45,125 bases of DNA from Candidatus Zixiibacteriota bacterium (GCA_024280775.1 JAJRPM010000016.1:1-45125), one strand, 5' to 3'; shown: positions 15,764 to 25,923, counted from the stretch's first letter. Program-made: numbers and translations. The notes: generated from the letters alone by a model not told the origin.

Positions 15764-17428
15764 ATGTCCGAAAAGCAACTACAGGAAAAGAAGCTACAGG
15801 AAAAACAAGCGCCAAAGCCCAAATCCGCGCCGGAGGCTAAGGCCAAGAGATTCTGCACCATATCTGATGTCGAAATCAATCGGCTTTATACTGCCGATGA
15901 TATTGACCAGAGCAAGCTGGCGGAAAAACTGGGCGAGCCGGGCGAGCCGCCGTATACGCGCGGTATTCATCGTGATATGTATCGTTCGCGCGGCTGGACT
16001 ATGCGTCAGTTTGCCGGTATGGGTAATGCGCGCCAGACCAATGAGCGCTACCACTATTTGCTGGCTCAAAAAACCGGTGGTCTTTCAGTGGCTTTTGATT
16101 TGCCGACTTTGATGGGCTATGACTCTGACCATGCGAATTCGCTCGGTGAAGTGGGTAAGTGCGGAGTGGCGATTGACACTCTTGCGGATTTCGAGGTTCT
16201 CTTTGAGGGAATCGCGCTAGATGGTGTTTCTACTTCAATGACCATCAATTCTCCGGCGTCGATTTTGTTTGCGATGTATTTGGCGTTGGCTGAAAAGCAG
16301 GGAGTCGCTTGGGATAAACTGCGCGGCACTCTGCAAAATGATATTCTCAAAGAATACATAGCGCAAAAAGAATGGATATATCCGCCTCGTCCATCGGTGC
16401 GACTGATTACTGACTTGGTTGAGTTCTGTGTCAAAGAAGCGCCGCAGTGGCATCCGATTTCTATATCGGGATATCACATTCGCGAGGCCGGTTCTACCGC
16501 CGCGCAGGAATTGGCGTTTACACTTGCCGATGGGTTTTGCTACACCGAAGAGGCTATCAAGCGCGGCTTGGATGTTGATTCATTTGCGCCGCGGCTGTCA
16601 CACTTCTTCAATGCGCATTCGGATTTCTTTGAGGAGATAGCGAAATATCGCGCGGCGCGCAGGATATATTATAAAATAATGAAAGAGCGATTCGGCGCTA
16701 AGAGTGAAAAAAGTTTGAAGTTGAAGTTCCACACCCAAACTGCAGGTTGCAGTCTCACAGCTCAACAACCCGAGAACAACATAGTGCGCACCGCGATTCA
16801 AGGACTTTCGGCGGTGCTAGGTGGCACACAATCTCTGCATACAAATTCAATGGATGAAACTCTGGCGTTACCTAGTGACAAAGCGGCTTTGATAGCGCTT
16901 CGCACTCAGCAGGTGATAGCCGAGGAAACCGGTGTAACTAACACTGTTGATCCGCTGGGAGGTAGTTACTTCATCGAGGCTTTGACTGACAAAATTGAAG
17001 CTGAGGCAATGGCCTATCTTGATGAAATCGAAGAGCGCGGTGGGGTGATAGAGTGCGTTGAGGAAGGCTATTTCCAACGTGAGATTTCGCGAGCTTCTTC
17101 GCGCTATCAAGGTGAGGTCGAGTCCGGCGAGCGCAAGATTGTGGGTGTCAATGATTATGTAATCGAAGAAACCGGGCCGTCAATTCCGGTTCTGATAATC
17201 GACCGCGAAGTGGAAGAAGAACAAGTCAAGTTATTGCAGAAGGTTCGCGCAGAACGAGACAATGAGCGTATCAAATCGGCGCTAGCCGAGTTGCAGGCTT
17301 GCGCGCGTGGTGATGGCAATACAATGTATCCGATTCTTGATGCAGTGCGGGCCTATGCTTCAGTTGGCGAAATCTGCGATGCGTTGCGCGAGGTTTGGGG
17401 TGAGTACACTGAGCCGCCGGTTATTTAG
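15764..17428 (+). CDS. Methylmalonyl-CoA mutase, large (catalytic) subunit 1
   Basis: This is the TIM-barrel subunit that interconverts (R)-methylmalonyl-CoA and succinyl-CoA with adenosylcobalamin held by a separate small subunit. It has [20 protein letters not shown] (about residues 66-85), with the active-site Tyr of DMY; the substrate-binding Arg in PSVRLITDL; and the His of [23 protein letters not shown] and [13 protein letters not shown] complete the family pattern. Tyr and Arg at these sites fit methylmalonyl-CoA rather than isobutyryl-CoA specificity. There is no B12 domain. The first 30 residues are a Lys/Gln/Glu-rich repeat ([12 protein letters not shown]) not shared with the second copy. 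The B12 subunit follows 51 nt later. Confidence 0.94.
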   Translation: MSEKQLQEKKLQEKQAPKPKSAPEAKAKRFCTISDVEINRLYTADDIDQSKLAEKLGEPGEPPYTRGIHRDMYRSRGWTMRQFAGMGNARQTNERYHYLLAQKTGGLSVAFDLPTLMGYDSDHANSLGEVGKCGVAIDTLADFEVLFEGIALDGVSTSMTINSPASILFAMYLALAEKQGVAWDKLRGTLQNDILKEYIAQKEWIYPPRPSVRLITDLVEFCVKEAPQWHPISISGYHIREAGSTAAQELAFTLADGFCYTEEAIKRGLDVDSFAPRLSHFFNAHSDFFEEIAKYRAARRIYYKIMKERFGAKSEKSLKLKFHTQTAGCSLTAQQPENNIVRTAIQGLSAVLGGTQSLHTNSMDETLALPSDKAALIALRTQQVIAEETGVTNTVDPLGGSYFIEALTDKIEAEAMAYLDEIEERGGVIECVEEGYFQREISRASSRYQGEVESGERKIVGVNDYVIEETGPSIPVLIIDREVEEEQVKLLQKVRAERDNERIKSALAELQACARGDGNTMYPILDAVRAYASVGEICDALREVWGEYTEPPVI

Positions 17429-17479
17429 CTATTTGAAGCTAACAAAGTTATTTGATGCGGCTGTTTTTGAAAGGGCAGT

Positions 17480-17929
17480 GTGGTAGAAAAAATGGCAGAA
17501 AAAGATACCTCAAATAAGAAAATCCGCGTGCTCTTGGCGAAGCCGGGACTCGATGGACATGATCGCGGCATCAAAGTTATTGCCACAGCGCTTCGTGATG
17601 CAGGGATGGAAGTGATTTACACTGGACTACGCCAGACACCTGAAACAATTGTCAATGCGGCGATTGAAGAGGACGTGGATGGTATCGGTGTTTCGATTCT
17701 CTCCGGCGCGCATATGACACTTTTCCCGGCGATACTTGCGCAACTGAAAAAGCAGGGTGTTGATGATATCGTACTCTTTGGCGGAGGGATTGTTCCCAAT
17801 GAAGACAAAGAGAAGCTGGAAAAAGCCGGAGTTAAGAAAGTTTTCACCCCCGGGGCTCCGATTGTGGAGATAATAGATTTTGTGCGTAACGAAGTCGGCC
17901 GCAATCGCGCTGACGAGAAAATTATGTAA
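17480..17929 (+). CDS. Methylmalonyl-CoA mutase, small (cobalamin-binding) subunit
   Basis: A B12-binding Rossmann domain of 149 residues. It has the base-off/His-on signature DGHDRG (in [20 protein letters not shown], about residues 16-35), with His as lower cobalt ligand, then SILSGAH and the GGGIVPNED loop near the nucleotide tail. It matches the C-terminal B12 domain of fused mutases, here as its own gene. GTG 17480 or ATG 17492 can both start it. AAGGG lies 4-5 nt before the GTG. It could serve both large subunits of this cluster, since no second B12 subunit is present. Confidence 0.94.
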   Translation: MVEKMAEKDTSNKKIRVLLAKPGLDGHDRGIKVIATALRDAGMEVIYTGLRQTPETIVNAAIEEDVDGIGVSILSGAHMTLFPAILAQLKKQGVDDIVLFGGGIVPNEDKEKLEKAGVKKVFTPGAPIVEIIDFVRNEVGRNRADEKIM

Positions 17930-18007
17930 TGCTCACATGTAAGAGTATGACGCGCTTTCTCTAAGTTTCCCGCAATCCTCTGCGAAAGTTCTAACCCAAT
18001 AACATTC

Positions 18008-18862
18008 ATGACATACGAATTCGGACAATTTAAGATATCGGCGATTGTGGAGCATCGGTTTTTCCTTGATGGAGGAACTATGTTCGGAGTGGTGCCGCGC
18101 AAAATTTGGGGGCGCATGCTTCCGGTGGATGATGAGAATTTTATTCCCATGTCTTGCACCTTGTATGTGGTTGAGGCAGACGGCAAGCGCTATTTGATAG
18201 ACACCGGTTTGGGTGATTGCTTGAACTCGATGGAAGAGAAGATCTACAGCGCCAGTAATGAAAGCTCCTTTGACGCTGAGTTTGAGCGCCTGGGAATATC
18301 AGCTGATGATATTGATGTTGTGTTGCTGACACATTTGCACACTGACCATTCAGGCGGGGCGATGCAAAGGAGTGGCGACGCCTATGTCCCAAGATTCAAA
18401 AATGCCACCTACTATGTGCAACGACGTGAACTAGAGGATGCGCTTGCTCCCGATGAGCGTAGCGAAGCGGCATACTCACACGAACGCACCAAGGCGCTGG
18501 CGGATTCAGGTCAGTTGCAATTGCTCGATGGGGACACTGAAATCGCCACTGGAGTCTTTGCGGTTGTCACAGGCGGACACACCGCGGCTCATCAGGGATT
18601 TGAGTTTATCTCTGAAGGCAAGAAAGTGGTCAACTATTGCGATGTCGTGCCTACCAGCAGTCATATCAAACTACCCTATGGCGCATCAGTTGATCTCTAT
18701 CCACTGCAGACGCTGGCTTTCAAGAAAACACATATTTTGCCATTGGTAGATTCCGATGTAGTGATGGCGTTGGCGCATGATCATGACAAAACCTTAGTGC
18801 GTTTCAGAAGTGACGGCAGAAAAATCATCGCTGATTCAGTGTTAGCGCCAACTACAGCCTAA
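18008..18862 (+). CDS. MBL-fold metallo-hydrolase
   Basis: A 284-residue metallo-beta-lactamase-fold enzyme. The metal motif is [10 protein letters not shown] (about residues 108-117), followed by the third-ligand region [12 protein letters not shown] (about 193-204), an Asp in [11 protein letters not shown] (about 216-226) and a late ALAHDHDKT. This two-metal arrangement resembles lactonase or thioesterase-like members, but the substrate cannot be read from sequence. It sits inside the propionyl-CoA module between the mutase small subunit and the carboxyltransferase, 34 nt before the latter. A role on an acyl-CoA or acyl-ester by-product is a guess from position only. Confidence 0.88.
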   Translation: MTYEFGQFKISAIVEHRFFLDGGTMFGVVPRKIWGRMLPVDDENFIPMSCTLYVVEADGKRYLIDTGLGDCLNSMEEKIYSASNESSFDAEFERLGISADDIDVVLLTHLHTDHSGGAMQRSGDAYVPRFKNATYYVQRRELEDALAPDERSEAAYSHERTKALADSGQLQLLDGDTEIATGVFAVVTGGHTAAHQGFEFISEGKKVVNYCDVVPTSSHIKLPYGASVDLYPLQTLAFKKTHILPLVDSDVVMALAHDHDKTLVRFRSDGRKIIADSVLAPTTA

Positions 18863-18896
18863 AGACTTTCACTACTCAATAGAGCAATCCAGAATA

Positions 18897-20447
18897 ATGT
18901 CACACAAAGAAAAACTGGACAGATTAGCCGAGGCGCGGACCAACTCCCAGCTGGGTGGCGGGCAAAAGCGCATTGACGCTCAACACGACCGAGGCAAATT
19001 GACTGCTCGTGAGCGAATAGAGTTACTGGTGGATGCCGGGACTTTCGAAGAATATGACGCGTTCGTGACGCATCGCTCTCGCGAGTTTGGTCTGGATTCA
19101 AACAGGCCACTAGGTGATGGAGTTGTTACTGGCTCAGCGCTAATCAATGGCCGACTGACATTTTTGTTTTCGCAAGACTTCACTGTCTTTGGCGGCTCAC
19201 TCGCTGAGGCTCACGCGCAGAAAATCTGCAAAGTTATGGACATGGCGGGCAAAGTTGGCGCTCCGTTAGTTGGAATAAATGACTCCGGCGGGGCAAGGAT
19301 TCAGGAAGGTGTGGTGTCACTAGGCGGGTATGCGGAGATATTCTTGCGCAATACCATGCTCTCAGGTGTAGTCCCGCAGATTTCATTGGTTATGGGGCCG
19401 TGCGCCGGTGGAGCCGTGTATAGTCCGGCGATTACCGACTTCACGTTGATGACGCGTAAAACGTCATTCATGTTTGTCACCGGACCGAACGTAGTCAAGA
19501 CTGTGACACATGAGGAGATTTCCTCCGAAGAGTTGGGTGGCGCTGATTCGCACGCTTCGGTTTCCGGTGTTGCAAGTCTGGCTTGTGATAATGAAGCAGA
19601 CACAATCGAAACAGCGAGAAAGTTGTTGAGCTTTTTGCCACAGAACAATGCTGATGATCCTCCGATTGTCGCCTGTGATGATGCATTTGACCGAGAGATT
19701 ACCGAGCTTGATTCGATTATCCCGGATAACCCTAATGCGCCTTACGATATCAAGGATGTCATAAAGCATGTGGTTGACTCCGCGGACTTTTTGGAAATCC
19801 AACCGGATTATGCAGGCAATATAGTAATTGGTTTTGGTCGACTTGGCGGCAAGACAGTTGGTGTGATTGCCAATCAGCCAATGGTTCTTGCCGGAGCGCT
19901 GGATATTGCCGCCTCGCTTAAGGCCGCACGGTTTGTGCGGTTTTGTGACGCTTTTGGTATTGGCTTGCTGACTTTTGAGGACGTGCCCGGGTTCCTGCCC
20001 GGTTCGCAACAGGAGCACGGCGGTATAATCAAGCACGGCGCTAAGTTATTGTATGCATATTGCGAGGCGACTGTGCCGAAGGTGACAGTAATCACGCGCA
20101 AGGCTTATGGCGGCGCTTATGATGTTATGAGCTCCAAGCATATTCGCGGCGATTTCAACTACGCCTGGCCTACCGCTGAAATCGCGGTGATGGGTCCCAA
20201 AGGCGCCGCGGAGATAATTTTCCGCAAGGAAATCGCGGCGGCCAAGGATCCTGAAAAGGCGCTGGAGGCGAAAACCGAAGAATACCGGGAGCAATTCGCG
20301 AATCCATACAAGGCCGCCGAACGTGGTTATATCGATGATATTATCAAACCTCGAGAGACTCGCGCCAGACTTATTCGCGCCTTCCAAACTCTTGAAAACA
20401 AAGTTGACACAAACCCTCCCAAGAAACACGGTAACATACCGCTGTAA
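18897..20447 (+). CDS. pccB: Acyl-CoA (propionyl-CoA) carboxylase, carboxyltransferase subunit
   Basis: This subunit transfers carboxyl from carboxybiotin to propionyl-CoA, giving (S)-methylmalonyl-CoA. At 516 residues it is the usual PccB/AccD5-like size. Crotonase-fold oxyanion segments are [20 protein letters not shown] and [17 protein letters not shown] in the N-domain. The C-domain has [40 protein letters not shown] and [16 protein letters not shown] neighbouring biotin carboxylase and a separate biotin carrier complete a three-gene carboxylase. The mutase genes around it make propionyl-CoA the likely substrate, although acetyl-CoA use cannot be excluded. Confidence 0.94.
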   Translation: MSHKEKLDRLAEARTNSQLGGGQKRIDAQHDRGKLTARERIELLVDAGTFEEYDAFVTHRSREFGLDSNRPLGDGVVTGSALINGRLTFLFSQDFTVFGGSLAEAHAQKICKVMDMAGKVGAPLVGINDSGGARIQEGVVSLGGYAEIFLRNTMLSGVVPQISLVMGPCAGGAVYSPAITDFTLMTRKTSFMFVTGPNVVKTVTHEEISSEELGGADSHASVSGVASLACDNEADTIETARKLLSFLPQNNADDPPIVACDDAFDREITELDSIIPDNPNAPYDIKDVIKHVVDSADFLEIQPDYAGNIVIGFGRLGGKTVGVIANQPMVLAGALDIAASLKAARFVRFCDAFGIGLLTFEDVPGFLPGSQQEHGGIIKHGAKLLYAYCEATVPKVTVITRKAYGGAYDVMSSKHIRGDFNYAWPTAEIAVMGPKGAAEIIFRKEIAAAKDPEKALEAKTEEYREQFANPYKAAERGYIDDIIKPRETRARLIRAFQTLENKVDTNPPKKHGNIPL

Positions 20448-20478
20448 TTGATTCGGCTATTCCCAATAGTGACATGAT

Positions 20479-22128
20479 ATGAACGCGAAACGTAATACCT
20501 CCAAAGACACTGCAAAAGCAATAACCAAGGTTCTGATTGCGAATCGAGGTGAGATTGCGGTGCGGGTAATTCGTGGTTGTCGTGATTTGGGAATTGCTAC
20601 CGTTGCAGTGTTCTCTGACGCAGATAGAGACGCCTTGCATGTAAGACTGGCCGATGAAGCGCTCGCAATCGGTCCGTCGGTGGCAAGCGAGAGCTATCTC
20701 GTTGGCGATAAAATAATTGCTGCGGCGCAGCAAACAGGCGCTACGGCTATCCATCCGGGTTACGGATTTCTTGCGGAGAATGCGTCGTTCGCGCAGGCTT
20801 GCGCTGATGCAGGAATAATATTTATCGGGCCGCGACCTGAGACTATCACCGCTTTGGGTGACAAAATTCAGGCGCGCAAGATGGCGTTGGCCGCAGGTTT
20901 GCCAGTGGCTCCGGGAGTTGATGCGGCAGTCACTGATGTTGCGCTGATTCAAAAAGAAATGAAACGCATTGGTTATCCGGCTTTGATTAAGGCCGCCGCT
21001 GGCGGTGGCGGCAAAGGGATGCGTATTGTGCGCTCGGATTCTGAGTTGGCCGAGGCGATTGCCTCAGCGGGGCGTGAAGCCCAATCGGCGTTTGGTGATT
21101 CGCGAGTGTTTGTAGAAAAGTATCTCGAACGCCCGCGGCATATTGAAATACAGATTTTCGGTGATAGTCACGGAAATGTAGTGCATCTCTTTGAGCGCGA
21201 ATGCTCAATCCAACGTCGCCACCAAAAAGTATTCGAGGAGGCGCCGTCGAGTTTTGTCGATGATGATTTGCGGTCACGTATGGGTGAGGCGGCTGTGGCG
21301 ATTGGCCGGGAGTCTGGCTATGTGGGCGCCGGGACAGTTGAGTTCTTAGTTGACGCCGAAAAGAATTTCTACTTCCTGGAAGTGAACACGCGTCTGCAGG
21401 TGGAGCATCCAGTGACCGAGTTGGTGACAGGAAAGGATTTGGTCAAAGAGCAAATCCGGGTTGCTGAGGGTCATGCGCTATCTTTCAGTCAGAAGGATGT
21501 ATCTCTACAGGGCTGGGCGATTGAGGCTAGGATATACGCCGAAACACCAGAAGATAATTTTCTTCCCTCAACCGGAACACTGACAACTTATCAAGAGCCC
21601 TCAGGCCCCGGAGTTAGAGTTGATTCGGGAGTGCGCGCCGGAGCTGAGGTTAGCGTGTTTTATGATCCGCTATTGGCAAAGCTATGCGCTTATGGAGCCA
21701 CTCGCAACGAGGCTATTGAGCGCATGTTACGTGCGCTGGCGGAGTATCGGATAGCGGGTGTGAATTCGACAATAGAGTTCTCCAGTGTGATTATTGATAG
21801 TAAGGCATTTCGCAAAGGGGATATCTCCACCGCGTTCTTGACGGAACACTTCCCTGACAATCGTTATGTAAAAGACGATGCCATCGCAGAGGGAAATGAC
21901 AGACGCGAAGTTGCGGCCATCATTGCCGCTGTTGCTCAGTTCCGTCAAAACGAGAGAGCGCTTCCTGCATCAAATGAAGTTACAGGCCCTACAAAAGAAT
22001 CGACACGACTCAAAGGCGCTTTCAATGGCGCTTTCAATGGCGCTTCGAATGGCGCTTCGGTGATGGAGACTCAAAACGTCTCACATTGGAAACGTCGTGG
22101 GCGTTCATTGATGTTACGCAAGAAATAG
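20479..22128 (+). CDS. Biotin carboxylase subunit of the acyl-CoA carboxylase
   Basis: An ATP-grasp enzyme that carboxylates the biotin of the carrier protein. It has KVLIANRGEIAVRVIRGCRD at the N-terminus, the glycine-rich loop KAAAGGGGKGMRIV (about residues 172-185), HIEIQIFGDSHGNVVHLFER, ECSIQRRHQKV and the catalytic EVNTRLQVEHPVTE. The BC core ends near residue 450. A further tail of about 95 residues is low in complexity and includes GAFNGAFNGASNGAS, encoded by a 12-bp tandem repeat (ggcgctttcaat, about 22017-22064). The tail ends in a basic stretch and is not part of the usual fold. The carrier gene follows 21 nt later. Confidence 0.94.
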   Translation: MNAKRNTSKDTAKAITKVLIANRGEIAVRVIRGCRDLGIATVAVFSDADRDALHVRLADEALAIGPSVASESYLVGDKIIAAAQQTGATAIHPGYGFLAENASFAQACADAGIIFIGPRPETITALGDKIQARKMALAAGLPVAPGVDAAVTDVALIQKEMKRIGYPALIKAAAGGGGKGMRIVRSDSELAEAIASAGREAQSAFGDSRVFVEKYLERPRHIEIQIFGDSHGNVVHLFERECSIQRRHQKVFEEAPSSFVDDDLRSRMGEAAVAIGRESGYVGAGTVEFLVDAEKNFYFLEVNTRLQVEHPVTELVTGKDLVKEQIRVAEGHALSFSQKDVSLQGWAIEARIYAETPEDNFLPSTGTLTTYQEPSGPGVRVDSGVRAGAEVSVFYDPLLAKLCAYGATRNEAIERMLRALAEYRIAGVNSTIEFSSVIIDSKAFRKGDISTAFLTEHFPDNRYVKDDAIAEGNDRREVAAIIAAVAQFRQNERALPASNEVTGPTKESTRLKGAFNGAFNGASNGASVMETQNVSHWKRRGRSLMLRKK

Positions 22129-22149
22129 AACATTCTGATTGAGATTAGC

Positions 22150-22662
22150 ATGAAACAGCATTTACTAGCGCGTGTAGAAGATTCAGAGTACGACATAGTT
22201 GTGCGCCGTGCGGGCGATGACTATCTCGTGACTATTGACGGCTCCGAGAGACGAGTGTCACTAGGCGATAGCGCCAATGGTAGCTCGCATGCGCTAATTG
22301 ATAACAAATCATATCAAGTAGATCTGAAACAGCACAATGGCTCCTGGAGTGTTTACACCGCCGGAAAGAGTTACAACGTTACAGTTCAGAACTTTCAGCT
22401 TGCTCAATTGCGGAATCGTCTGGGAGTAAACCATAGCGCAACGAAGACCAAGAATCTCAAGGCTCCGATGCCGGGGCTGGTTTTGCAGGTTGCAGTTTCG
22501 GTGGGGGATAAAGTAAAAGCCGGGGATACGGTGGTTGTGCTTGAGGCTATGAAAATGGAAAACCCGATAAAGTCTGGCGGTGACGGAGTTGTCAGTAAGG
22601 TTCACGTTTCAGCGAAAGACTCTGTCGAAAAAGGCTCCCCGCTAATCGAGTTTGCCGACTGA
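22150..22662 (+). CDS. Biotin carboxyl carrier protein
   Basis: A 170-residue biotin acceptor. The C-terminal biotinyl domain has [20 protein letters not shown] and the biotinylation motif EAMKMENPI (the Lys at about residue 137), ending GSPLIEFAD. The N-terminal 85 residues form a beta-rich region ([30 protein letters not shown]), as in the BT-like domain of propionyl-CoA carboxylases, which ties the carrier to its partners. Together with the biotin carboxylase and carboxyltransferase genes just upstream it makes a complete acyl-CoA carboxylase. The second mutase large subunit follows 35 nt later. Confidence 0.94.
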   Translation: MKQHLLARVEDSEYDIVVRRAGDDYLVTIDGSERRVSLGDSANGSSHALIDNKSYQVDLKQHNGSWSVYTAGKSYNVTVQNFQLAQLRNRLGVNHSATKTKNLKAPMPGLVLQVAVSVGDKVKAGDTVVVLEAMKMENPIKSGGDGVVSKVHVSAKDSVEKGSPLIEFAD

Positions 22663-22697
22663 GCGGGAGCGATTCTAGTGAAATCTCCGGAGTGTCA

Positions 22698-24290
22698 ATG
22701 ACGCGCAAGTCCGAACCCAATACTAAGACTACTTCAGGCATAGAAATGCCGCCAGTTGCAACTGGTAGTGATTTACCGCAGGGCAAAGAGTTTCAATCTT
22801 TGCCGGGGGAATTCCCCTATGTGCGCGGTGTGTATTCAGATATGTACCGTGGGCGAATGTGGACTATGCGTCAGTATGCAGGTTTCGGATCAGCGGCAGA
22901 GACCAATGAGCGCTTTCGGCGCTTGCTCGCTCAGGGACAAACCGGACTCTCGGTGGCTTTTGATTTGCCCACCCAAATTGGATATGATAGTGATCATGAA
23001 TTAGCGCGCGGCGAAGTAGGGCGCACAGGAGTTGCAATTGACTCTTTGGCGGATATGGAGATGCTTTTTGATGGAATCTCTCTAGCCGATGTGTCCACTT
23101 CAATGACTATTAACTCCACAGCAGCGATATTGCTGGCGATGTATGTCACAGTAGCGCGCAAGCAAGGTGTCTCTGATGAATCAATCTCCGGTACAGTTCA
23201 GAATGACATTCTAAAAGAATTCATTGCGCGCGGGACTTACATATATCCTCCCAAACAATCAATGCGTTTGGTTGCCGATATTTTGGCATTCTCACACAAA
23301 CGCCTGCCGCGTTACAATACCATTTCTATTTCTGGTTATCATATTCGTGAGGCCGGGGCTACTGCGGTGCAGGAAGTGGCGTTTACTTTGGCGAATGCGA
23401 TTGCCTATGTGCAATGTGCGCTTGACACTGGCTTAGAGATTGATCAATTCGCGCCGAGGTTGTCATTCTTTTTTGCGGCGCATAGCAATTTGTTTGAGGA
23501 AGTAGCCAAGTTTCGCGCGGCGCGTTTGCTTTGGGCAAAGATAATGCGCGATAGATTCGGTTCGCAATCAGAGAAGTCTCAGCGACTGCGTTTTCACACT
23601 CAAACTGGTGGTTCGACTCTGACTGCTCAACAACCGGAGAACAACATCGTGCGCACGACGGTACAGGCGCTCGCGGCAGTGATGGGTGGCACACAATCAT
23701 TGCATACCAATGCATTCGATGAGGCTCTCGGTTTGCCGACACCTCGCTCGGCGGAAATTGCATTGCGCACTCAGCAAATTATCGCCGAGGAATCCGGGGT
23801 GGCTTTCTCTGCTGATCCGCTTGGTGGGTCATATTTGGTAGAGAGTCTGACTCAGGATATTGTAAATCGCGCCGGGGAGCTTATCGAGAAGATAGATGAA
23901 GCAGGCGGCGCGATAGCCGCAATTGAGAATGGTTACTTTCGGAACGAAATATCTCGCTCGGCGTACCAATACCAGCTAGAGTTGGAGGCCCAAAAGCGAA
24001 TTGTGGTCGGTCAAAACAAATATGTGGACGAGCGCGAGTCAGATACCGAAATTATGAATGTAGACCCCGCATTGGAGAGCGCTCAATTGGAGCGTCTCGC
24101 CGAATTGCGCAAAACGCGGGATAATGCAAAAGTCAGTCAGGCGCTACAGAAACTAAAGGCTCTAGCCGGTGGTTCTGAGAATATCGTAGAATCGGTGATA
24201 GATGCAGTTTCAGTATATGCCACAGTAGGTGAAATCTCAGATGCTCTGCGGGAAGTATGGGGAGAGTATCGCGCCGGTGGTGACATATAG
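22698..24290 (+). CDS. Methylmalonyl-CoA mutase, large (catalytic) subunit 2
   Basis: A second B12-domain-less mutase large subunit of 530 residues, clearly paralogous to the one at 15764 but diverged throughout. It has [20 protein letters not shown] (about 38-57), SMRLVADIL with the substrate Arg, [11 protein letters not shown] with the catalytic His, [12 protein letters not shown] and [13 protein letters not shown]. All positions expected for methylmalonyl-CoA are kept in both copies. The frame opens at GTG 22692, but that codon overlaps GGAG (22689-22692), which is 5 nt before ATG 22698, so I choose 22698. Its partner small subunit must be shared or encoded elsewhere. Confidence 0.94.
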   Translation: MTRKSEPNTKTTSGIEMPPVATGSDLPQGKEFQSLPGEFPYVRGVYSDMYRGRMWTMRQYAGFGSAAETNERFRRLLAQGQTGLSVAFDLPTQIGYDSDHELARGEVGRTGVAIDSLADMEMLFDGISLADVSTSMTINSTAAILLAMYVTVARKQGVSDESISGTVQNDILKEFIARGTYIYPPKQSMRLVADILAFSHKRLPRYNTISISGYHIREAGATAVQEVAFTLANAIAYVQCALDTGLEIDQFAPRLSFFFAAHSNLFEEVAKFRAARLLWAKIMRDRFGSQSEKSQRLRFHTQTGGSTLTAQQPENNIVRTTVQALAAVMGGTQSLHTNAFDEALGLPTPRSAEIALRTQQIIAEESGVAFSADPLGGSYLVESLTQDIVNRAGELIEKIDEAGGAIAAIENGYFRNEISRSAYQYQLELEAQKRIVVGQNKYVDERESDTEIMNVDPALESAQLERLAELRKTRDNAKVSQALQKLKALAGGSENIVESVIDAVSVYATVGEISDALREVWGEYRAGGDI

Positions 24291-24331
24291 GGCAGAGAAG
24301 CCTCAGGTATATTAAACGGAGATACAGTAAT

Positions 24332-24913
24332 ATGATTAGCATAAGCGCCATAAGAGAGATAATCAGCAAAACCCCGAGAGTTTGGTTCAAGAATTGTGGG
24401 GTTGTTTTGTCTTTGGTGTTTTTAGCAAACGGCGCGGTGGCGTATGCGCAGGACGGCGCTGATACGGGTGTTGTTGATACACCAGTGCATGAGATGACAG
24501 CCGACGAGAAAGAAATCAACGCTGTATTGCAGGAAATATTCTGGCGCGCTAGAGCCAATGACAACAGCGTTTTTTACGAAAACGAATTCTCCTATCTTAG
24601 AAAAGAAATTACTTTGGACAAGTATGTAACCGGAATAAGGTTTAGAAGAATACCTAAGCCGAATTCTGATAGTGTTACGGTCTTGACGCTAGATAGCGCA
24701 GTGATTGCCGGGGATACCGCGCAGGCATATATGACCTTAACAGTGGATGGCGGGAAGGGTATTCCACCCCGATATATGCCTACGATGCAGTATTTGTTTC
24801 GCGAAAAAAGACGCTGGATAAAGCCGCTGTCGACCAATATTTTTGAAAATGATGCATTCTACGAGCGCATGGACGACTACGAAAGAGACGCAGAGAAAGA
24901 GTCCCGAGAGTAG
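24332..24913 (+). CDS. Secreted protein of unknown function
   Basis: A 193-residue protein that I do not recognise. It has a long basic N-region and a hydrophobic stretch (about residues 22-41), then AYAQ|DG, a plausible signal peptidase I site. The mature part has a helical start (MTADEKEINAVLQEIFWRAR), then beta-like segments (VTVLTLDSAVIAGDTAQAYM, KRRWIKPLSTNIFENDAFYE) and a charged C-terminal helix. GGAG lies 10 nt before ATG 24332. It sits between the second mutase subunit and the epimerase on the same strand, but a secreted protein is unlikely to share their metabolic task. Confidence 0.7.
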   Translation: MISISAIREIISKTPRVWFKNCGVVLSLVFLANGAVAYAQDGADTGVVDTPVHEMTADEKEINAVLQEIFWRARANDNSVFYENEFSYLRKEITLDKYVTGIRFRRIPKPNSDSVTVLTLDSAVIAGDTAQAYMTLTVDGGKGIPPRYMPTMQYLFREKRRWIKPLSTNIFENDAFYERMDDYERDAEKESRE

Positions 24914-24933
24914 GGGCCAGGACGTTGGAGTTT

Positions 24934-25359
24934 ATGTCTAGCTCAACTGCAAATGTCCTGTCGCATGTCGGGATTGCCACTAGTGACATAGATAAGTCAG
25001 TGGCGATCTATCGTCAGCTTTGCCCTGAGTTAAGAGTTACCGAGAAGATTGCCGTAGCCGAACAAGGTGTGATTGTTTGTTTCCTTGATTTTCCTGCCAA
25101 CAGCTCCCAGGGGAGAATTGAGCTCTTGCAACCATTGGATGACAATAGTTCAGTGGCAAAGTTCATCGCCAAGCGCGGCGAAGGGCTGCATCACGTCTGC
25201 TTTACTTGTGAGAATCTTACCGATAAGCTACAAGCTCTCTCGGAGGCAGGTTTTCAGTTGATTGACAAGACTCCAAGAATAGGCGCTCTCGGAAAGCCCA
25301 TTGCGTTTGTGCATCTCAAGTCAACCGGCGGAACCTTGATTGAGTTTGAGGAAGAGTAG
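24934..25359 (+). CDS. mce: Methylmalonyl-CoA epimerase
   Basis: A vicinal-oxygen-chelate (glyoxalase-fold) enzyme that converts (S)- to (R)-methylmalonyl-CoA, linking the carboxylase to the mutase. It has LSHVGIATSDIDKSVAIYRQ with the first metal His, GRIELLQPLDDNSSVAKFIA, RGEGLHHVCFTCENL with the next His, and ends STGGTLIEFEE with the metal Glu. It has 141 residues, the normal family size. A TTG at 24925 is also in frame. I prefer ATG 24934 because family similarity begins directly after it, though the GGAG is very close. Its stop is 2 nt from that of the converging repressor gene. Confidence 0.93.
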   Translation: MSSSTANVLSHVGIATSDIDKSVAIYRQLCPELRVTEKIAVAEQGVIVCFLDFPANSSQGRIELLQPLDDNSSVAKFIAKRGEGLHHVCFTCENLTDKLQALSEAGFQLIDKTPRIGALGKPIAFVHLKSTGGTLIEFEEE

Positions 25360-25361
25360 AG

Positions 25362-25697
25362 CTAGTTTTTCTTGTTGAGGGCGTTTTCGAGTTCTCCCGG
25401 GAACTCTTCCTGCAGAGTTTCAACCAGCATTTCAATCTGACTTCTCAAGAAAATATCTTTAGTGACAGTCGGGGCGAATGAGTTGGCGCGTCCCATTGAC
25501 GACCTCTCCAGATGCCCTTTTTCTACCAGTCTTGCCAGCACAGTTAGAACAGTAGTAGGCGCTAGTTTCTTTTTGAGGCGGAGTTGTAGACGTATTTCTT
25601 TGGCTGAAAGAGGACTGTTGAGCCAGAGTATCTCCATGATATCCGCCTCGAGTTGGCCGAAGAATCGACTTAGCTTATGGCCTTTCTTACGAAACAT
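25362..25697 (-). CDS. BlaI/MecI/CopY-type transcriptional repressor
   Basis: A winged-helix repressor of 111 residues. The DNA-binding part has FFGQLEADIMEILWLNSPLSAKEI followed by KKKLAPTTVLTVLARLVEKGHLERS, the BlaI helix-turn-helix and wing pattern. The C-terminal helix (RSQIEMLVETLQEEF) is the dimer region. No MecR/BlaR-type sensor protease gene is nearby. A TTG at 25733 would add 12 residues. ATG 25697 matches the family start better. It is the last gene of a minus-strand group of four and converges on the epimerase gene with only 2 nt between stops, leaving no room for a terminator. Confidence 0.9.
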   Translation of the reverse strand: MFRKKGHKLSRFFGQLEADIMEILWLNSPLSAKEIRLQLRLKKKLAPTTVLTVLARLVEKGHLERSSMGRANSFAPTVTKDIFLRSQIEMLVETLQEEFPGELENALNKKN

Positions 25698-25737
25698 GAT
25701 ATGGCGCGTCCTGGTAGAGAAACCAGCCTCCAAGAGG

Positions 25738-25893
25738 CTAGTCTTTTTTCTTCCCGGAGATTAGCATACGAACTCCGAAAATTATTAGTAGCCCCGGGAT
25801 GATATACTCCCCTAGTCGTAAGTCTAATACTCCGGCTTTATCAAGGAAGATCAGGATTCCTATTACAATTAGCGAAGCTCCCCAAAACATCAT
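25738..25893 (-). CDS. 51-residue membrane protein, LiaI/LiaF-like transmembrane unit
   Basis: A short gene reading MMFWGASLIVIGILIFLDKA, then GVLDLRLGEYIIPGLLIIFG and a basic end (SGKKKD). Two hydrophobic helices are joined by 'LDKAGVLDLRLGEYIIPG'. This spacing resembles the repeated helix pair of LiaI/LiaF-type (DUF5668) membrane regions, normally 'G-hhhhGhhhLLdnhg-hhphhhhPhhLIhhGh'. GGAGA lies 9 nt before the ATG (25893), supporting translation. It lies between the GAF gene (30 nt upstream) and the BlaI-type repressor (stop 40 nt before its ATG), so the three are probably cotranscribed. Its function is unknown. An envelope-stress role is only suggested by family and by the repressor. Confidence 0.75.
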   Translation of the reverse strand: MMFWGASLIVIGILIFLDKAGVLDLRLGEYIIPGLLIIFGVRMLISGKKKD

Positions 25894-25923
25894 TGCTTAA
25901 TTCTCCATAATATCTAAGCGCAT

